Shown: piece by piece, positions 9,446-18,106 of the stretch
Numbering within the stretch: position 1 is the stretch's first letter
Layout: every line of letters starts with the position of its first letter
Assembly (NCBI RefSeq): GCF_000472425.1
Contig: NZ_AXAI01000026.1
Span: forward strand, 1 to 64,000
Direction of reading: 5' to 3'
Length of the DNA stretch: 64,000 nucleotides
From: Bradyrhizobium sp. Tv2a-2
GTDB lineage: Bacteria > Pseudomonadota > Alphaproteobacteria > Rhizobiales > Xanthobacteraceae
Notes under the pieces: model-generated
What the model was told of the DNA's origin: nothing
What the model saw: the letters and a program-made list of their open reading frames with translations, nothing else
Database searches by the model: none
Translations under genes and position numbers: made by a program

Positions 9446-9540
9446 GTCATTCCGGGGCGATGCGCAGCATCGAACCCGGAATCTCGTGCCACAATTTCCA
9501 GATTCCGGGTTCGCTCGCCCTGCGAGCGCCCCGGAATGGC
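9446..9540. repeat. Bradyrhizobium-type palindromic intergenic repeat, family A, copy 1
   Basis: An imperfect inverted repeat fills the gap between two genes. Its left end reads GTCATTCCGGGGCGATGC and its right end ends in GCGCCCCGGAATGGC, with AACCCGGAATCTCG and CCAGATTCCGGGTTCG forming inner arms. The same building blocks recur at 42541-42648 and 44581-44674. Transcribed, it would fold into a long hairpin. Confidence 0.8.
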
Positions 9541-9568
9541 AGCGTAACTGGCCTGCAAAGGAATCCGC

Positions 9569-10648
9569 ATGTCCGCCAACAGCGCCCTCCACATTGCCGT
9601 CCTTCCCGGCGACGGCATTGGACCCGAGGTGATGGCGCCGGCGCTGGAGATCCTGCGCAAGGTGGAGGCGACGACGGACCTGAAGTTCCGCTTCACCGAG
9701 GCGGAAGCGGGCGCCAACCACTACAAGGCGACCGGCAAGTCGATGCCCGAGACCACCATCCGCCTGTGCGAGGAGGCGGATGCGATCCTGCTCGGTGCCT
9801 GCGGATTGCCGTCGGTGCGCTACCCCGACAACACCGAGATCGCGCCGCAGATCGAGCTGCGCATGCTCTTCGACCTCTACGCCGGCGTGCGGCCGGCGCG
9901 GCTCATTCCGGGGGTGCCGAGCCCGATCGTCGGCGCAGATACGCGCGGCATCGATCTCGTCGTGATCCGCGAGTCGACCGAGGGTCTGTTCGCCTCGATG
10001 GGTAAGGGCACCGTCAGCCATGACGAGGCGCGCGAGACGATGCTGATCACGCGCCGGACCTCGGAGCGCCTGTTCGCATTTTCCTTCAAGCTCGCCGAAC
10101 GGCGGACCGCGCGGGGCCGCAGCGGCGGACTCGCCTGTGTCGACAAGGCCAATGTGTTCAAGGCGTTTGCGTTCTTTCGCGGGATTTTCGACGAGGTCGC
10201 CCAACGTCATCCGAAGGTGAAGGCGGATCACCTTTATATCGATGCCTGCGCGGCCATGCTCGTGAAGCGCCCCTGGGATTTCGATGTCCTGGTGACGGAG
10301 AACATGTTCGGCGACATCCTCTCAGATCTCACGGCCGGCCTGATCGGCGGCATGGGCATGGCACCGTCGGCCGACATCGGCGACCGCTACGCGGTGTTTC
10401 AGCCTTGCCATGGCACCGCACCCGACATCATGGGGCAGGGCAAGGCCAACCCGACCGCCATGATCCTGTCGGTCGCGATGATGCTGGACTGGCTCGCCGA
10501 GAAACACGGGCTGGAAGGTGCGGTGGAAGCCGGCGAGCGGATCGAGCGCGCGGTCGACAAGGTCTATGCCGACGGCATCAAGCCGTTCGAGTTCGGCGGC
10601 AGCAATGGCACGGCCGATGTTACGAAGGCGGTGCTTCAGGCGCTGTAG
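9569..10648 (+). CDS. Isocitrate/isopropylmalate dehydrogenase family protein
   Basis: Beta-decarboxylating dehydrogenase of 359 aa, oxidising a 2-hydroxyacid with a malate-like moiety and releasing CO2. Family motifs: IAVLPGDGIGPEVMAPAL at the N-terminus, LRMLFDLYAGVRPARLIPG, IRESTEGLFASMG, the lysine in ACVDKANVFKA, and the metal-binding VTENMFGDILSDLTAGLIGG. The specificity loop differs from canonical LeuB and the gene is not beside leuCD, so tartrate, isocitrate, homoisocitrate or a methylmalate analogue are all possible. A family A repeat separates it from the preceding dehydrogenase. Confidence 0.88.
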   Translation: MSANSALHIAVLPGDGIGPEVMAPALEILRKVEATTDLKFRFTEAEAGANHYKATGKSMPETTIRLCEEADAILLGACGLPSVRYPDNTEIAPQIELRMLFDLYAGVRPARLIPGVPSPIVGADTRGIDLVVIRESTEGLFASMGKGTVSHDEARETMLITRRTSERLFAFSFKLAERRTARGRSGGLACVDKANVFKAFAFFRGIFDEVAQRHPKVKADHLYIDACAAMLVKRPWDFDVLVTENMFGDILSDLTAGLIGGMGMAPSADIGDRYAVFQPCHGTAPDIMGQGKANPTAMILSVAMMLDWLAEKHGLEGAVEAGERIERAVDKVYADGIKPFEFGGSNGTADVTKAVLQAL

Positions 10649-10659
10649 CGGCGCTACCC

Positions 10660-11478
10660 TTACCTGCCCTTGAACTGCGGCTTGCGCTTTTCCATGAAGG
10701 CCTGGCGTCCTTCCCGAAAATCCTCCGAGTCCATGCAGGCGGTGCCGATGTTCTTCACGGCCGCCATGTCGCGTTCGTGGGCATCCTTCAGCACCTGCGC
10801 GATGGTGATCTTGGCGGCCTGAATCGCCAGCGGGGCGTTGCCTGAGATGGTGCGCGCGATCTCCATGGTGGCGCCCCACAATTCCGAATCCGGTAGCACC
10901 CGCTCGACGAGGCCGATGCGCAACGCTTCCCTGGAATCGATTCGCATGCCCGTGTACATCAAGAGCCGCGCCCAGGACGGCCCGACCAGCGATACCAGGT
11001 GCTTCAGCCCGTCAAAGCCATAGGCAATGCCGAGCTTGGCCGCGGGAATGCCGAACTGGCTGTTCTCGGCGGCGATGCGCATGTCGGAAAGCATGGCGAC
11101 CTGCATGCCGCCACCGAGGCAGAAGCCCCGGATGCAGGCAATGGTCGGCTTCGGGTAGTCGGCGAACAGCGCCCGCTGCGCGGCGCTGCGCTTCGAATAC
11201 TCCTCCGAGGCCTCCGCGTTGTGCCGCTCCTTCTCGAACTGGCTGATGTCGGCGCCTGATACGAAGGCCTTGTCGCCGGCGCCCTTGAGCACCACGACGC
11301 GCACGTTCGGATCGTCGCGCAATTCGGTCAATGCCGCACCAAAACCCTCCCACATGTCAAGCGACATCGCATTGCGCTTGTCGGGATTGTTGAAGGTGAT
11401 GATGCCGACGCCCTCGATGATCTCCTGCAGGATCTTGCCGTCGGCGTGGGATTTTTGCTTGTTCGGTGTGTCCAGCAT
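10660..11478 (-). CDS. Crotonase-fold protein annotated as enoyl-CoA hydratase, lacking both catalytic glutamates
   Basis: A 272-aa crotonase-superfamily member. It shows the CoA-binding and oxyanion segments FNNPDKRNAM, AFVSGADISQFE and GFCLGGGMQVAMLSDMRIA. In true hydratases the last segment reads GGG-x-E and a second Glu follows in a PE motif; here residue 126 is Gln and the second region reads FGIPAAKLG, so neither acid is present. It therefore probably performs another crotonase reaction (thioesterase, decarboxylase, isomerase or CoA-ligand binding). It lies 18 bp downstream of the GST gene on the same strand and is convergent with the dehydrogenase at 9569, with only 11 bp between stops. 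Confidence 0.88.
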   Translation of the reverse strand: MLDTPNKQKSHADGKILQEIIEGVGIITFNNPDKRNAMSLDMWEGFGAALTELRDDPNVRVVVLKGAGDKAFVSGADISQFEKERHNAEASEEYSKRSAAQRALFADYPKPTIACIRGFCLGGGMQVAMLSDMRIAAENSQFGIPAAKLGIAYGFDGLKHLVSLVGPSWARLLMYTGMRIDSREALRIGLVERVLPDSELWGATMEIARTISGNAPLAIQAAKITIAQVLKDAHERDMAAVKNIGTACMDSEDFREGRQAFMEKRKPQFKGR

Positions 11479-11496
11479 GGAAGAGACTTTCGGTGG

Positions 11497-12228
11497 TCAG
11501 GAGTCTGTCGTCACGAACGGGCCGATATTCGCCCGCGCAAAAGCAGGCCTGGCCTGTATGATAGCCCACCATGCCGCGACGCGAGGATGGGTCTTTTCGG
11601 ATACCTGATCCGGCGCGATCTCTTCCTCGACCCGCTTGACGAAGGGCACGGCGGCGATATCGGCGATGGAATAGGCCTTGCCAACCAGCCAGCCCGAGGG
11701 CGCGAGCGCCTCTTCCATCTTGTCCAACAACTGCACCAGCCTGGTGCGCGCCGCTCCGCGCTCTTCTTCGGTATGGGGCTTGCGCGCCACTCTGAGCCAC
11801 GCCTCCTGGCGCTCCCTGCTTGGGATGCTCTTCATTTTTTCGGCGAGTTCCTCGTCGGACCATTGCTTGGCGACCTTCTGCAGGTGGTGCCGCCAGTTGA
11901 ACACGATGAGGTTGCCGATCAGGCCGTCGATGTGCCGGATCCAGTTGCGCATTTCCCCGCGCTCGTAAGGTGCGTCGGGGCGCAGTGGCGGATCGGGAAA
12001 GCTCTCGTCGAGATATTCGCAGATGGTGCCGCTCTCGTGCAGCGGCCGCCCGTCATGCATCAAGGTCGGGATCACGCCGAGCGGATTGATCTTCAGATAG
12101 TCAGGCGAGTGATGCTCCATCTTTGCCATGTCGACGACATGGCTCTGGTAGCTCAGGCCCTTTTCCTCAAGGCACAGCCGCACCCGGCGCGAAGCGCTCG
12201 AGCGCCAACCGTGATGCAGGACCATCAT
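11497..12228 (-). CDS. Glutathione S-transferase family protein
   Basis: A 243-aa cytosolic GST. The N-terminal thioredoxin-like domain opens LHHGWRSSASRRVRLCLEEKG, with a Ser-rich active-site turn at residues 10-13; the cis-proline segment is NPLGVIPTLM and the gamma-glutamate-binding pair is HESGTICEYLDE. The C-terminal helical domain has GWLVGKAYSIADIAAVPFVKRVEE, whose conserved Asp is the GST N-capping box. Its start is separated from the L,D-transpeptidase stop by 28 bp, and it is followed by a crotonase-fold gene. The substrate is unknown; beta-etherase-like or isomerase roles are possible. Confidence 0.88.
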   Translation of the reverse strand: MMVLHHGWRSSASRRVRLCLEEKGLSYQSHVVDMAKMEHHSPDYLKINPLGVIPTLMHDGRPLHESGTICEYLDESFPDPPLRPDAPYERGEMRNWIRHIDGLIGNLIVFNWRHHLQKVAKQWSDEELAEKMKSIPSRERQEAWLRVARKPHTEEERGAARTRLVQLLDKMEEALAPSGWLVGKAYSIADIAAVPFVKRVEEEIAPDQVSEKTHPRVAAWWAIIQARPAFARANIGPFVTTDS

Positions 12229-12256
12229 GACGTTTGGTTTTGACGAGGGGTATGGT

Positions 12257-13627
12257 TCACTGCGCCATATGGGCCGTCAAGGGATGGTTGGCAGCCTGGT
12301 TGAAGAACGCGGCCTCCTCTGCGGTTGCCTCCAGAAGCTGCTCATCCTGATTGTAGATGTCGTTGCGGAACTGGACGGTCTGGTCTCCGGTCATCCATGC
12401 CGTGAGATAGACCCAGGCGACCGGCACCTTCTTCGGCAAGGCGACCTCCTGGTGCGCGCCCGTCGCGATTGCCGCATCGATCGCAGGCCGGTTCCATTTC
12501 GACATCTCTTCCTGCAGCAGCCAGGCAGCGAGGTCGCGGACATTGTCGACCCGCGAGCAACCGTGGGAGTCGAAGCGGTAGTCGTCGCTGAACAGGCTCT
12601 TCTGGTTGGTGTCGTGCATGTAGACCGAATACGGGTTGGGCATGTCGATCTTGACCGCACCCAGTGCATTGAAACTGCCGTTCTGCTGCCGCACGGTGAA
12701 ATTCGGTGTATGCGCGCCCGACCAGTCCACCGAATGCGGGTCGATCGGGGTGTCATGGGCGTCAAGCACTTCCATGTGCATGCGCTCGAGATAGGTCGGA
12801 TCCTTGCGCATATGGGCCGAGATCTCGGTCTTGGCGATCGAGGAGGGCACCGTCCAGGTGGGATTGAGCACGACGCCGGTGATCTCGGCGGTCAGCGTCG
12901 GCGAAGGCTTCTCGGTCTTGCCGACGATGACGCGATAGCGGCGCACCACCTTGTCGTTCTCGATGGCCTCGGCAAAGGCCGCGGGGATGTTGACCACGAC
13001 ATAACGCTGGCCGAAGGCGAAATTCATGTTCTGCAGGCGCTCCAGCGAGGCCTCGAGCTGGCGGATCCGCTTCTGGACGGGCATGTTGAGGGCGGCAAGC
13101 GTGCGCGGCGTCATTTGCCCTGTTGGCGCAAGCCCGTTGCGAACCTGGAAGCGCTTGATGCCTTCTACGACCGTCTCGTCGAACGGCCCCGTCGCCCTGT
13201 CCTCGGCGAGGTCGCCGGTGACGATCAGCCGCTTGCGCAACAAGTCGTCATTGGCGCCCGCCACGCCGATGGCGAATTTTGCGTCCGCCGGAATTGTCGG
13301 CCAGCCGCCGCGCACGGCGATGTCGGAATAGGAGAGCGCTGCTTCCTTGATTCGCTGCGCGGTGCCCTCGTCGAAGGTCGGCTCGTGCGACAGCGCAAGC
13401 GCCGCCGCCGAACGCGATTCGGGGGTCGAGGCATCGGCAGGCTTTGCGGCGGCAGCGTGGGCCGGATGGGTCGGGTCCGGCGTTGCTGTCTTCTTGACCG
13501 GCGCGGACTGTGCGGGCGGCGCGGGCTGTGTCGCTGGTGCGGCCTGACCTGCAGGTGCTGCGCTCTGTGCCCAAGCGGGGGCGCCGACCACAAGCGCGGC
13601 AAAGGCTGCGAACATCAATTGACGCAT
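12257..13627 (-). CDS. L,D-transpeptidase (YcbB/LdtD type) with peptidoglycan-binding domain
   Basis: Cell-wall enzyme that would form 3-3 cross-links or attach proteins to peptidoglycan in the periplasm. The 456-aa protein has a signal peptide (LMFAAFAALVVGAPAWAQ), a Pro/Ala-rich linker to about residue 70, a peptidoglycan-binding helix set around 140-185 (ETVVEGIKRFQVRNGLAPTG) and a YkuD domain whose catalytic motif SHGCSRVDN places the nucleophile at Cys357 with His338 and His355 nearby. The order matches YcbB-like enzymes. It is the first gene of the leftward group ending at 10660, but its role does not obviously connect to the GST and crotonase genes. Confidence 0.9.
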   Translation of the reverse strand: MRQLMFAAFAALVVGAPAWAQSAAPAGQAAPATQPAPPAQSAPVKKTATPDPTHPAHAAAAKPADASTPESRSAAALALSHEPTFDEGTAQRIKEAALSYSDIAVRGGWPTIPADAKFAIGVAGANDDLLRKRLIVTGDLAEDRATGPFDETVVEGIKRFQVRNGLAPTGQMTPRTLAALNMPVQKRIRQLEASLERLQNMNFAFGQRYVVVNIPAAFAEAIENDKVVRRYRVIVGKTEKPSPTLTAEITGVVLNPTWTVPSSIAKTEISAHMRKDPTYLERMHMEVLDAHDTPIDPHSVDWSGAHTPNFTVRQQNGSFNALGAVKIDMPNPYSVYMHDTNQKSLFSDDYRFDSHGCSRVDNVRDLAAWLLQEEMSKWNRPAIDAAIATGAHQEVALPKKVPVAWVYLTAWMTGDQTVQFRNDIYNQDEQLLEATAEEAAFFNQAANHPLTAHMAQ

Positions 13628-13894
13628 GATCTGTCCCTGACAGACGCCTGAGGGGCGTCACTTTTGATCAGTGAAAGCACTGGGAGGAAAGAGGCGGGGC
13701 GGAGCCGGGGGGAGCGGTGAATCTCCCAAATCTAGCGCATTTGGGTTGCGTGCTTGTTAAGTGCTGCGCCACCAAGGAACCGTATTGAACTTTGGTGGGC
13801 TTTGATATGTCGCAACAGCGGGTAATCTGGTTCGCAACAAAAAGGTGTCGCCAGAACCGATTTCGAAAAGGCCGGCACGTAGCGAGGAGACCCC
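13628..13894. other. Divergent intergenic region, L,D-transpeptidase / TctC-type gene
   Basis: 267 bp between divergent genes. It holds one inverted repeat at 13769-13798: CCACCAA, a 16-nt spacer, and TTGGTGG. This could be an operator for either gene. A purine-rich ribosome binding site (GCGAGGAG) precedes the ATG at 13895. No RNA gene or other coding region is visible. Confidence 0.5.
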
Positions 13895-14875
13895 ATGCTG
13901 ACGCGCCGGGACGTAGTCGCGGGCTTGACTGGCGGGCTTTCACTGCTGATCGCGCCATGCGCGCGCGCAGAGGCCGTCTATCCGAGCCGAATCATCAAGC
14001 TCGTGGTGCCCTATCCGGCCGGAGGGACCACCGACCTCCTCGGACGACTGATCGCCGACCGGCTCAAGAGCGCGCTTGCTGCCACCGTCATTGTTGAGAA
14101 CAAGCCGGGCGCGGGGACCACCATTGGCGCCGAACAAGTGGCGCGTGCAGAGGCTGACGGCTACACGCTTCTTATGGCGACCTCGACCACCCTCGCCATC
14201 AACAGGACCCTGTACAAGAGTCTGCCCTATGATCCCGTCAGGGATTTTGCGGCGATCGCGCTGGTTGCAGCCGTGCCCTTCGTTCTGGTCATCAATCCCT
14301 CGATCCCAGCCAAGACGCTTGCCGAGTTCATTGCCTATGCAAAGCGGGAGCCCGGCCTGACCTACGGCTCTGCCGGCAACGGCAGCCCACAGCATCTCGG
14401 TGCGGAGATGCTCAAATCTCAGGCCGGCATCGACATCCGCCATGTGCCTTATCGCGGCAGCGTGCCGGCCATGCTGGACGTGATCGCCGGCCACATTTCC
14501 TTCATGGTGGTGGATCTGCAACCGGCACTGCAGCAGATCAAGGAGGGCAAGCTGAGGGTGCTCGGCGTCACGACACGCAAGCGCGCCGCAGCCGCGCCCG
14601 ACATTCCGACCCTGGCCGAAAGCGGTCTTGCCGGTTTCGAACTCGTCGCCTGGCAGGGCGTGGTCGCGCCAGCCGGCACACCGCGCCCGATTGTCGAGCG
14701 GCTGGCAACAGAGATCGGCAATTTCGTCGGCGATAGTGCCGCGCGCGAGCAATTTGCTGCGCTGGCGATCGAGCCTTTGCCGCCGTCGACGCCGGAGAGC
14801 TTCGCCGCCTATATCAAAAGCGAAGGCGATCGCTGGGCGACGATCGTCAACACGGCGGGCATCGAACCGGAATGA
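13895..14875 (+). CDS. Tripartite tricarboxylate transporter substrate-binding protein (Bug/TctC family)
   Basis: Periplasmic binding protein of 326 aa. The N-terminus MLTRRDVVAGLTGG has a twin-arginine-like RR followed by a hydrophobic stretch and cleavage near CARAEA. The Bug signature segments are present: YPSRIIKLVVPYPAGGTTD, VENKPGAGTTIGAEQVARA, ADGYTLLMATSTTLAIN and YGSAGNGSPQHLG. No tctA or tctB membrane genes are nearby, which is common for Bug proteins. The stop overlaps the start of a flavin monooxygenase by 4 nt (ATGA), which suggests that the ligand is an aromatic or carboxylated compound processed by that enzyme. Confidence 0.92.
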   Translation: MLTRRDVVAGLTGGLSLLIAPCARAEAVYPSRIIKLVVPYPAGGTTDLLGRLIADRLKSALAATVIVENKPGAGTTIGAEQVARAEADGYTLLMATSTTLAINRTLYKSLPYDPVRDFAAIALVAAVPFVLVINPSIPAKTLAEFIAYAKREPGLTYGSAGNGSPQHLGAEMLKSQAGIDIRHVPYRGSVPAMLDVIAGHISFMVVDLQPALQQIKEGKLRVLGVTTRKRAAAAPDIPTLAESGLAGFELVAWQGVVAPAGTPRPIVERLATEIGNFVGDSAAREQFAALAIEPLPPSTPESFAAYIKSEGDRWATIVNTAGIEPE

Positions 14876-16518
14876 CGTCATCGGATGTGCTGATCATTGG
14901 TGCCGGGCCGGTCGGGCTGACGCTCGCCATCGATCTCGCCTGGCGCGGCATCGATGTGACCGTGGTGGAAGCCCGCGCGCGTGCCGCCCCGCCCGAGCCG
15001 AAATGCAACCATGTTGCCGCGCGGAGCATGGAGATATTCCGCCGCCTCGGTGTCGCGGACAAGATCCGCAACGCCGGTCTGCCAGCCGATTATCCGCACG
15101 ACATCGCCTATCGCACCTCCTTCGCCGGCGAAGAGCTGACGCGGATCAGGATTCCCTGCCGGCGCGACCGTTTCGCTGACCGGGAAGGGGCGGATTGCGG
15201 CTGGCCGACGCCGGAGCCGCCGCATCGCATCAACCAGATTTTTCTCGAGCCGATCCTGTTCGAGCATGCGGCCGCGCATCCGCGCATCCGCATTCTCAAC
15301 CGCACGCTGGCGGAAACCGTCGCCGTGCGTGACGACGGCGCTTCGGTCTCGTTGCGCGATCTCGACGGCGGCAGGACCTCGCGTATCGACTGCCGTTTCC
15401 TGATCGGCTGCGATGGCGCACGCTCCATCGTGCGCAAGGCGATCGGCGCCGAGTTTGAGGGCGACGCCGTGATCCAGCGCGTGCAGTCGACCTTCATCCG
15501 CGCGCCGGCTTTGATCGGTCTGCAGCGCCATGAACGCGCCTGGGGCACCGGCTCCATCAATCCGCGCCGCTCCGGCATGGTCTATGCGATCGACGGGCGC
15601 GAGCGATGGCTGGTGCACAATTATCTCAAGCCCGATGAAAGCGACTTTGAGTCCGTTGACCGCGATGCCTCGATCCGCACCATTCTCGGCGTCGGTGCCG
15701 ACTTCGAATACGAGATGATCTCCAGGGAGGACTGGTACGGCCGCCGACTGGTCGCCAATAAATTTCGCGACCGCGCGGCTTTCATCGTCGGCGACGCCGC
15801 GCATATCTGGGTGCCCTATGCCGGCTATGGCATGAATGCTGGCATTGCGGATGCGGCGAACCTGTCCTGGCTGCTCGCCGCCCATCTGGCCGGTTGGGCG
15901 CCTGCGAACATCCTGGATGCTTACGAGGCTGAGCGGGGGGCGATCACGCGCCAAGTCTCGCATTTTGCGATGTCGCACGCGGAGGCCGAAATTCGCCGCC
16001 GCGGCGCCATTCCACCTGAGATCGAGGAGGAGGGGCCGCAGGGCGAGCAGGTACGGCAGGAGATCGGTGCGCTGACCTACGCGATCAATGTCCAGCAATA
16101 TGCCTGCGCCGGCCTCAACTTCGGCTATTACTACGAAGCCTCGCCCATCATTGTTTATGACGGCGCGCAACCGCCGCCCTACACCATGGCGGACTACACG
16201 CCATCGACCGTGCCGGGCTGCCGGATGCCGCATGTCTGGTTGAAGGACGGCCGCTCGCTTTACGATGCGATGGGGCCGGCGTTCACGCTCATACGATTTG
16301 ATACAAAAATTGACGCGGCCGCGATTGAGGCTGCGGCGCGCGACAGGCAGTTACCGCTGAAGGTTGTGGACGTCGAGCAGCCGGACGCCGCCGGTCTTGA
16401 TGCCGGCAGGCTTGTCCTGTCGCGACCGGACCAGCATGTGGCCTGGCGCGGCGATCGCGTGCCGGACGATCCGGCAGCCTTGGTCGACCGCGTACGGGGT
16501 GCGAGCACGAGAGCATGA
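14872..16518 (+). CDS. FAD-dependent aromatic monooxygenase (PheA/TfdB family)
   Basis: Flavoprotein hydroxylase of 548 aa. It has the dinucleotide-binding motif IIGAGPVGLTLAIDLAWRG at residues 8-26 followed by VVEAR, the FAD/NADPH-contacting segment LIGCDGARSIVRKAIG near 177, and GDAAHIWVPYAGYGMNAG near 306, the second FAD motif. A C-terminal thioredoxin-like domain typical of phenol hydroxylases is shorter but recognisable. It is translationally coupled to the TctC-type gene. Members hydroxylate phenols, resorcinols and similar rings; the substrate is not deducible. Confidence 0.9.
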   Translation: MTSSDVLIIGAGPVGLTLAIDLAWRGIDVTVVEARARAAPPEPKCNHVAARSMEIFRRLGVADKIRNAGLPADYPHDIAYRTSFAGEELTRIRIPCRRDRFADREGADCGWPTPEPPHRINQIFLEPILFEHAAAHPRIRILNRTLAETVAVRDDGASVSLRDLDGGRTSRIDCRFLIGCDGARSIVRKAIGAEFEGDAVIQRVQSTFIRAPALIGLQRHERAWGTGSINPRRSGMVYAIDGRERWLVHNYLKPDESDFESVDRDASIRTILGVGADFEYEMISREDWYGRRLVANKFRDRAAFIVGDAAHIWVPYAGYGMNAGIADAANLSWLLAAHLAGWAPANILDAYEAERGAITRQVSHFAMSHAEAEIRRRGAIPPEIEEEGPQGEQVRQEIGALTYAINVQQYACAGLNFGYYYEASPIIVYDGAQPPPYTMADYTPSTVPGCRMPHVWLKDGRSLYDAMGPAFTLIRFDTKIDAAAIEAAARDRQLPLKVVDVEQPDAAGLDAGRLVLSRPDQHVAWRGDRVPDDPAALVDRVRGASTRA

Positions 16519-16584
16519 TCCGGAGAAGTGGAAACCGGCCTTCCCCGTGACAAACGCTCAGCGTTGGCACACAGATCATGTGCA
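16511..16584. repeat. Degenerate copy of the GAGCATGATC intergenic repeat (family B)
   Basis: Just after the monooxygenase stop, GAGCATGATCCGGAGAAGTG followed by GAAACCGG matches the left half of the better preserved copy at 25639-25687. The right half is diverged; ACAGATCATGTG near 16571-16582 may be what remains of it. It lies between convergent genes and could act as a bidirectional transcript end. Confidence 0.65.
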
Positions 16585-16632
16585 AACCAAAACGTTCGCT
16601 CTTCCTCCCGCAAGGTCGCCGCGAGGCGCCGC

Positions 16633-17028
16633 TTACTCTTCGTTGGCCGCGATCGATTCCATCAAGGACACGAGCTGGCGTTGCACGGTCTGGTCCTTGA
16701 TCTTGCTGTAGGCCCGCAGGAGCCTCAGGCTGAACGCGCTGTCGAGGAACAACAGGCTCTCGACTTCCCGAGACTTGGTGTCGCCGTCGTAGAAGAACGT
16801 GACGGGCACATCGAGCGCGGAAGCGATCTGCTGAAGGCGGGCAGCGCCGACGCGGTTGACGCCCTTCTCGTACTTCTGGACCTGCTGAAAGCTGACGCCG
16901 AGCTTTTCGCCGAGCTCTGCCTGCGAGATCTTCTGCTCGACGCGCCGCAGCCGGATTCGCTTGCCAAGCTCAATGTCGGGCTTGCCGGCACTGCGCTGCT
17001 TCATCTTCTTTGCCGCTGATTTATTCAT
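16633..17028 (-). CDS. XRE family helix-turn-helix transcriptional regulator
   Basis: A 131-aa DNA-binding protein. The HTH_3 domain spans about residues 20-75: GKRIRLRRVEQKISQAELG, then KLGVSFQQVQKYEKGVNRV (recognition helix) and LQQIASALDVPVTFFYDG. The C-terminal 55 residues are helical with no recognised sensor domain. The first ATG (17028) lies 7 bp after the LysR stop, so both regulators may be cotranscribed; a Met at residue 9 is an alternative start. Similar short XRE proteins are frequent in Bradyrhizobium, but the target genes are unknown. Confidence 0.88.
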   Translation of the reverse strand: MNKSAAKKMKQRSAGKPDIELGKRIRLRRVEQKISQAELGEKLGVSFQQVQKYEKGVNRVGAARLQQIASALDVPVTFFYDGDTKSREVESLLFLDSAFSLRLLRAYSKIKDQTVQRQLVSLMESIAANEE

Positions 17029-17035
17029 ACTTGTG

Positions 17036-18031
17036 TCACCGTCCTTCGGTCGAGAAGCCCCCGAATAAATGGGTCAGGGGCGCGCCCATATATACCGCTT
17101 TAAGTTCCCGTGGATGGATGAATTCGTCCCTAAACCACGGGTATTTCGCGGGATTGAAGGCTTCTATCAGCCAATCGAGCATCCGCCGCACCCGAGGGAT
17201 GCGTCCAGAGGTCGCGTGATAGGACAGCCAAATGTCGAACGACCACGGCAGCTCGATGTCGAGCGGTATTATATTCCCGCCGAGCGCGAGCGCGTAAGTT
17301 GGGAATACACCGATGCCGGCGCCATTGGCGACAGCCCAGTAGTTGGCGCTGGAAACGTTGGTCTTCATTATCACGAGTTCACGTTGCGTAGAGCCCGGGA
17401 AGACGCTTTCGAACGCTTCCTTCGCCGCCGCTTCGTCGGCGACTTGCAGCACTAGCCGGTGTCGGCGCATCTCATCAAGGCTGCGCGGCGCTCCATGTGT
17501 TTCCAGATATTTCTGGCTTGCAAAGAACATCATGTGCATGCGCCCGAGTCGAACCAGCTTGACGTCAAGCGCTGCCGGCCGTGACAAGTGGATCGCGACA
17601 TCGGCCTCGTGGCGCGACACATCCGCTGAGCGCATCGCGCAATGCAGGTCGACCAGGATATTGGGAAAGCTCTGTTGGAACTCGACCAGCCGTGGCGCCA
17701 ACCAGAACGTGCCGAGCCCTTCGGTCACTGCGACCCTGATCTCGCCGGACAGCGCGTTGGCGACGCCGTCGCTCGCACGCAACAGTTCGAAGGATGCGGC
17801 CTCCATGCGTTCGACCGCCGAAACCATCAAGGCGCCTTCCTCAGTCAACCGCGCGCCATGCACGTCACGCGTGAACAGCGTGGCGCCGGTTTGCCGTTCG
17901 AAATCGTTGATGCGCCGCCGCACCGCGTTGATCGACAGAGCCAGCCGCTCGGCGGCGGAACGGAAGCTGCCGCAGCGCACGACTTCCAGGAAAATGCGCG
18001 CCGCGTCCCAGTCCGGGAGACCGGCGGTCAT
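17036..18031 (-). CDS. LysR family transcriptional regulator
   Basis: LysR regulator of about 331 aa from the ATG at 18031. The winged HTH is at the N-terminus (LPDWDAARIFLEVVRCGSF, then AERLALSINAVRRRINDFE), followed by the periplasmic-binding-like effector domain (LSGEIRVAVTEGLGTFWLAP, VFPTYALALGGNI). The 18031 start gives the usual distance to the HTH. A further ATG at 18079 has a better Shine-Dalgarno (AAAGGG, 7 nt) and would add 16 residues, so the start is uncertain. The C-terminal tail of about 30 residues past the effector domain is longer than usual. Its target is not adjacent in an obvious way; it is divergent from a small unknown gene. Confidence 0.87.
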   Translation of the reverse strand: MTAGLPDWDAARIFLEVVRCGSFRSAAERLALSINAVRRRINDFERQTGATLFTRDVHGARLTEEGALMVSAVERMEAASFELLRASDGVANALSGEIRVAVTEGLGTFWLAPRLVEFQQSFPNILVDLHCAMRSADVSRHEADVAIHLSRPAALDVKLVRLGRMHMMFFASQKYLETHGAPRSLDEMRRHRLVLQVADEAAAKEAFESVFPGSTQRELVIMKTNVSSANYWAVANGAGIGVFPTYALALGGNIIPLDIELPWSFDIWLSYHATSGRIPRVRRMLDWLIEAFNPAKYPWFRDEFIHPRELKAVYMGAPLTHLFGGFSTEGR

Positions 18032-18037
18032 CGTCTT

Positions 18038-18057
18038 GCGTTCCTCAAGAGGAACGC
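18038..18057. promoter_or_regulatory. Perfect 9-bp-arm inverted repeat at the LysR start
   Basis: GCGTTCCTC, a 2-nt centre, then GAGGAACGC. It lies immediately upstream of the ATG at 18031 and inside the coding region if translation begins at 18079. It may be an autoregulatory operator or an RNA hairpin that sequesters the GAGG ribosome binding site. Confidence 0.45.
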
Positions 18058-18106
18058 CCCTTTCCACCACGAGATGCATACAATCCCTTTCCGGGTGATA
18101 AACTTT

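Noticed and set aside
12227..13651. Long plus-strand ORF opposite the L,D-transpeptidase
   Set aside because: Arg/Gly/Leu-rich shadow frame with no recognised motif; the opposite strand has a signal peptide and the full YkuD active site.
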